Positions 60,972-64,000 of a DNA stretch of 64,000 nucleotides are shown here, piece after piece (the stretch's first letter is position 1; each line of letters opens with the position of its first letter). A model generated the notes under the pieces. It saw only the letters and a list, made by a program, of their open reading frames with translations. It was not told where the DNA came from and made no database searches. The stretch comes from Bradyrhizobium algeriense (GTDB lineage: Bacteria; Pseudomonadota; Alphaproteobacteria; Rhizobiales; Xanthobacteraceae). Made by a program: the position numbers and the translations under genes. The stretch lies in the NCBI RefSeq assembly GCF_003062295.1, contig NZ_PYCN01000020.1, forward strand, positions 62,001 through 126,000, written 5' to 3'.

Positions 60972-62468
60972 ATGAAAATTCGAAGCTCAGCCCTGACATC
61001 TGCTCTGCTGATCTCATCCTTCTGCGGAGTTGTGCCCACATTAGCGCAAGAAACGCTCGATACCCGCATCGGCAAGCTCACGTTCGAGAGCGGCTATCCG
61101 TCAAAGGAAACGGTCCAAAAGCTCTACGACGAGATGGACTTCCAGCGGGCGACCCAAGCGTACATCTGGGGGATCCCAGCAGTCGGGCTTGCTGAATGGC
61201 GTCTTGCCCATCGCGATGTTTTCAAGGCGAAGAGCGGCGAGATGCTGTCGTATCTCGACTTCGCTGAGAAGCTGGGCATCCTGACGCCGAACTACACGAC
61301 GCCGTACATTGCAACCTTCGTCGATCTACAGGAGAGCGGCCCCATGGTGGTTGAGCTCCCGCCCGGCCTGATGGCCGGCATGATCCTGGATGCGTGGCAG
61401 CGTGTCCTGGCGGACCTTGGCGTGGTCGGTCCTGATCAAGGCAAGGGCGGGAAATATCTGATCCTTCCGCCTGGGCACGAGATGGTGAAGCCTGAAGGCT
61501 ACTACGTCGTCCAGTCGCCGGGCCGGACGGTGCTGGCGGGCGTCAGACTTCTTGATGCTGACAAGGAAAAGGCGATTCGAGAGCTCATTCCCGGCATCAA
61601 GACATACAAGTGGTCTCCGACCGGCACCGGCGAGGTGATGCCCGTTCGCCATGCAGGCGACAAAAAGTGGAGTCAGATGCCGCCGCGCGGGATGGCCTAC
61701 TGGGACAGCCTCAACAAGGTCGTTCAGAGCGAGCCGGTCATGGAGCGGGACCGCCTGATCCTGGCCCAGCTTCGCTTCCTGGGTATCGAAAAGGGCAAAC
61801 CGTTCAATCCGGGTGCACGCCAGAAAAAAATCCTCGAAGAGGCCGTGGTCGTGGGCGAAGCGATGGCCAAAGCGAACACATCCGACAAGCGCGTGGAACC
61901 TGCTTTCTGGCCGGGCACCAATTGGAAGCACGCGCTCGTCGTATCCGTCGATCAACGCGCCCCCAACTACGATCAACTCGATGAGCGTGCCGCCTGGTTC
62001 TACGAGGCTGTCGTGATCTCAAAGGCCATGCTGACCCAGACGCCCGGCGTTGGGCAACGCTATATCGCGGCCTACAAGGATCGCGACAGCAACTGGCTCA
62101 GCGGCGGCAACACATACAAGCTGCACATTCCGGCCAATCCTCCAGCCAAGGGGTTCTGGTCCGTCACCGCCTATGACGAAGGTACGCGGCAGATGGTCGT
62201 TACCGAACAAGGACGTCCAGATCTTTCCTCCCGCAAAGAAGACCTTGTGAAGAACCAGGATGGCTCGGTGGACGTCTACTTCGGCCCCAAGGCCCCGAAA
62301 GGCAAGGAGGCGAACTGGGTGCAGACCGAACCGGGCAAGGGGTGGTTCACCTACTTCCGCTTCTACGGCCCGACCGAAGCCTTCTTCGACAAGTCATGGG
62401 CATTATCCGACTTCCAGAAGATCGGATCGGAAAGCACGGTAGGCCGGTCAGGCAAGCAGGTGAAGTGA
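60972..62468 (+). CDS. Exported DUF1254/DUF1214 domain protein
   Basis: A 498-residue protein with a signal peptide ending at LAQE (about residue 26). The N-terminal DUF1254 part (ATQAYIWGIPAVGLAEWR, TPNYTTPYIATFVDLQESGP) is followed by the C-terminal DUF1214 part (GFWSVTAYDEGTRQMV, DGSVDVYFGPKAPKGKEANW). Function is poorly known; such proteins are exported and often occur in tandem. The ATG at 60972 has a strong AAGGAGAAAG ribosome site. The next gene encodes a paralogue 104 bp downstream. Confidence 0.9.
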   Translation: MKIRSSALTSALLISSFCGVVPTLAQETLDTRIGKLTFESGYPSKETVQKLYDEMDFQRATQAYIWGIPAVGLAEWRLAHRDVFKAKSGEMLSYLDFAEKLGILTPNYTTPYIATFVDLQESGPMVVELPPGLMAGMILDAWQRVLADLGVVGPDQGKGGKYLILPPGHEMVKPEGYYVVQSPGRTVLAGVRLLDADKEKAIRELIPGIKTYKWSPTGTGEVMPVRHAGDKKWSQMPPRGMAYWDSLNKVVQSEPVMERDRLILAQLRFLGIEKGKPFNPGARQKKILEEAVVVGEAMAKANTSDKRVEPAFWPGTNWKHALVVSVDQRAPNYDQLDERAAWFYEAVVISKAMLTQTPGVGQRYIAAYKDRDSNWLSGGNTYKLHIPANPPAKGFWSVTAYDEGTRQMVVTEQGRPDLSSRKEDLVKNQDGSVDVYFGPKAPKGKEANWVQTEPGKGWFTYFRFYGPTEAFFDKSWALSDFQKIGSESTVGRSGKQVK

Positions 62469-62572
62469 CGCACGAAGCAACGCGCCATCCGCCGCGGCGC
62501 GTGTCCTTGCTGGCTAATTCTCGAGCGGTTCGCAAGTTTCACGTCAAGTATAATGGCTTGGAGATATGCAAA

Positions 62573-64000
62573 ATGAAGCGATCCCACGCACGTTTCCTGT
62601 CCGTTTCCGCCCTAGTCAGCGCAATCATTGTGAGCGGAATGGCTTACGGCCAATCCAGCCGCTTCGACGCCCTTGCCAACCTGCCGTTCGAACAGAACCG
62701 TCCAACGCCGGAGACGGCGAAGACGCTGATGCAGGAGCTTGAATTCCAACAAGCCACGCAGGCGTATCTATGGGCGATGCCGCTCATCAACACACTCGGC
62801 ATGAAGTTCGGCTCCGAGAAGGTGTTTGGCGCGGGTTACAACGTCCTTCCGATCTGGAAGGAGCGGTTGGACACCAAAACAATGGTAACTACGCCCAACT
62901 CGGACGTGATCTACGCCATGAGCTATGTGGACATGGGCGAGACCGGGCCGATCGTGTTCGAGGCGCCACCCAATCTCCAGGGCATTCTGCTCGATTTCTG
63001 GCAGCGGCCGATCCCGGTCGACGGGGGCAAGTTCTTCGGCGACGTCGGCTTGCCGGGTCCGGACGCCGGCAAGGGCGGCAAGTTCCTCGTTCTGCCGCCG
63101 GGCTATAAAGGCGATGTGCCGAAGGGGTACTATGTCTATCGCTCCGGCACGAACAACCTCTTCATCTTCCTCCGCGCCTTCTACCAGGATCCGAAGGATC
63201 TTTCGCCCGCGGTCAAGCTTATGGAGGAGGCGAAGGTTTATCCGCTGAATCTTCCCGAGACCGAACGCAAGCCGATGAAGTTTCCGAACGCCTCGGGCGT
63301 GGCGGCAAACATGTTGCCGCGCTCTGATATCGCAGCCTTCGAACAACTCAAATGGCTGCTGGATCGCGAGGGTGAGAATTTGGCGGGTGAAGATGGTCTG
63401 GGCCTTCTCGCCAATATCGGCATTATCAAGGGCCGCCCGTTCGAGCCCGATGTCGACACGAAGACGATCCTGAATGCCGCAGCGAAAACGGCTTACAAGA
63501 CAAGCCGCGTGATCGGCAGAAAAACCGAAATCGGCGGCCGGGACCTCAAAGTCTGGAAGGACAGCAAGTGGGTCAATCCGATCAACAATGTCAGCGAGCC
63601 CGGTTCCGAGAAGACACTTGATTTGTCCTGGCGCAACAAGAGGGCAGGCTTTGCCGAGATCGAACCGCGCGTCTGGATGTTCACCGATTACTATTCGATC
63701 AGCCCCGGAATGGTGTCATTAACGCCCGGCAAAGGCGCATTCTACGTGATCGCCTTCGACGACGCTGACGACAAGCCGCTGTCGGGCGATTCCTCGTACA
63801 AAGTGACGCTGCCGCCCAATGTTCCTGTCGCGCTGTTCTGGTCGCTCACCCTCTACGAAGCAGAAAACGCTTCAGGCCTGGCGACCGAAGCGCGGCGCTT
63901 CCCTTCATTGGGATCGCGTGACAAGCCGGTGCAGAACGCCGACGGCACGACGGACCTCTACATCGGTCCGAAGTCTCCCACCGGCAAGCAAGCGAACTGG
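62573..64000 (+). CDS. Exported DUF1254/DUF1214 domain protein, 3' end outside window
   Basis: The frame runs open to the last base, so the C terminus is missing; 476 residues are visible. The signal peptide ends near AYGQ (about residue 27). DUF1254 (ATQAYLWAMPLINTLGMKFG, TTPNSDVIYAMSYVDMGETG) and the start of DUF1214 (LFWSLTLYEAENASGL, DLYIGPKSPTGKQANW) align with the upstream paralogue. A GGAG ribosome site lies ten bases before the ATG. It is probably co-transcribed with the gene at 60972. Only the last few dozen residues should be absent, judged from the paralogue. Confidence 0.9.
   Translation, partial: MKRSHARFLSVSALVSAIIVSGMAYGQSSRFDALANLPFEQNRPTPETAKTLMQELEFQQATQAYLWAMPLINTLGMKFGSEKVFGAGYNVLPIWKERLDTKTMVTTPNSDVIYAMSYVDMGETGPIVFEAPPNLQGILLDFWQRPIPVDGGKFFGDVGLPGPDAGKGGKFLVLPPGYKGDVPKGYYVYRSGTNNLFIFLRAFYQDPKDLSPAVKLMEEAKVYPLNLPETERKPMKFPNASGVAANMLPRSDIAAFEQLKWLLDREGENLAGEDGLGLLANIGIIKGRPFEPDVDTKTILNAAAKTAYKTSRVIGRKTEIGGRDLKVWKDSKWVNPINNVSEPGSEKTLDLSWRNKRAGFAEIEPRVWMFTDYYSISPGMVSLTPGKGAFYVIAFDDADDKPLSGDSSYKVTLPPNVPVALFWSLTLYEAENASGLATEARRFPSLGSRDKPVQNADGTTDLYIGPKSPTGKQANW

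Noticed and set aside
1..64000. tRNA, rRNA, CRISPR arrays, prophage or intact insertion sequences
   Set aside because: None was recognised on reading both strands. Direct repeats found are short tandems, without spacers or cas-like genes. A tRNA or covariance-model search was not possible here.

Overview
The window reads as chromosomal DNA of a Bradyrhizobium-like alphaproteobacterium (Nitrobacteraceae). This rests on high GC with few gaps, the roughly 1000-residue PutA without a DNA-binding domain, a DUF3551-type small secreted protein, branched-chain-type (Liv) ABC transporters, CoA-linked catabolism, and palindromic intergenic repeats of a kind I associate with these genomes. No rRNA, tRNA, CRISPR array, prophage or intact insertion sequence was recognised. 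The genus call is inference from gene content.

Positions 1-18163 form a catabolic island for an unidentified carboxylate. It has the end of an opine-dehydrogenase-family gene, a 3-hydroxyacyl-CoA dehydrogenase, a Liv-type importer (LivF, a LivM-LivG fusion, LivH, a binding protein), and an alpha/beta-hydrolase-fold protein. A co-directional run follows: racemase-like protein, Ohr peroxidase, thiolase-like protein, DUF35/SDR fusion, cyclase-family hydrolase and a second binding protein. Two CoA ligases, a MarR regulator and a 4HBT thioesterase end it. Three near-identical TTTA..CCTAAA sites sit upstream of the run, between the two ligases, and between the MarR gene and the thioesterase, so they look like one regulon. 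Several of these enzymes have lost the textbook catalytic residues of their superfamilies.

Positions 18415-21498 carry housekeeping and small genes (DUF3551 protein, phosphoglucomutase, an unknown, an XRE regulator). Positions 21557-27914 hold an unusual cluster: a YcaO ATP-dependent cyclodehydratase/thioamidase-family protein, a SARP/BTAD regulator, a 137-residue protein whose only cysteine is next to last, and an animal-type haem peroxidase. Direct repeats of 10-11 bp lie upstream of the peroxidase. This is the best candidate for an undescribed biosynthetic system.

Positions 28134-35112 cover proteolysis: an exported M1 aminopeptidase, a second-type FtsH, and a DegP/HtrA protease divergent from ftsH. 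A frameshifted DapA-like gene and a four-copy 16-bp tandem repeat lie between the first two. Positions 35259-40935 carry an orphan CoxL-like molybdenum hydroxylase subunit and an acyl-CoA dehydrogenase pair with an enoyl-CoA hydratase. Positions 41099-50112 hold LemA/TPM genes, two glutathione transferases, a metallo-beta-lactamase-fold/cyclic-nucleotide-binding pair, an exported haem-motif protein and a CaiB-type CoA-transferase.

Positions 50211-58779 carry putA, a cold-shock gene, a His-rich exported protein, a membrane cyclase with haem-type anchor and 2Fe-2S domain, and a GT39 glycosyltransferase. From 58780 to 59759 the DNA is gene-poor and hairpin-rich. The window closes with a NYN-domain protein and two tandem DUF1254/DUF1214 exported proteins, the second cut by the window end.
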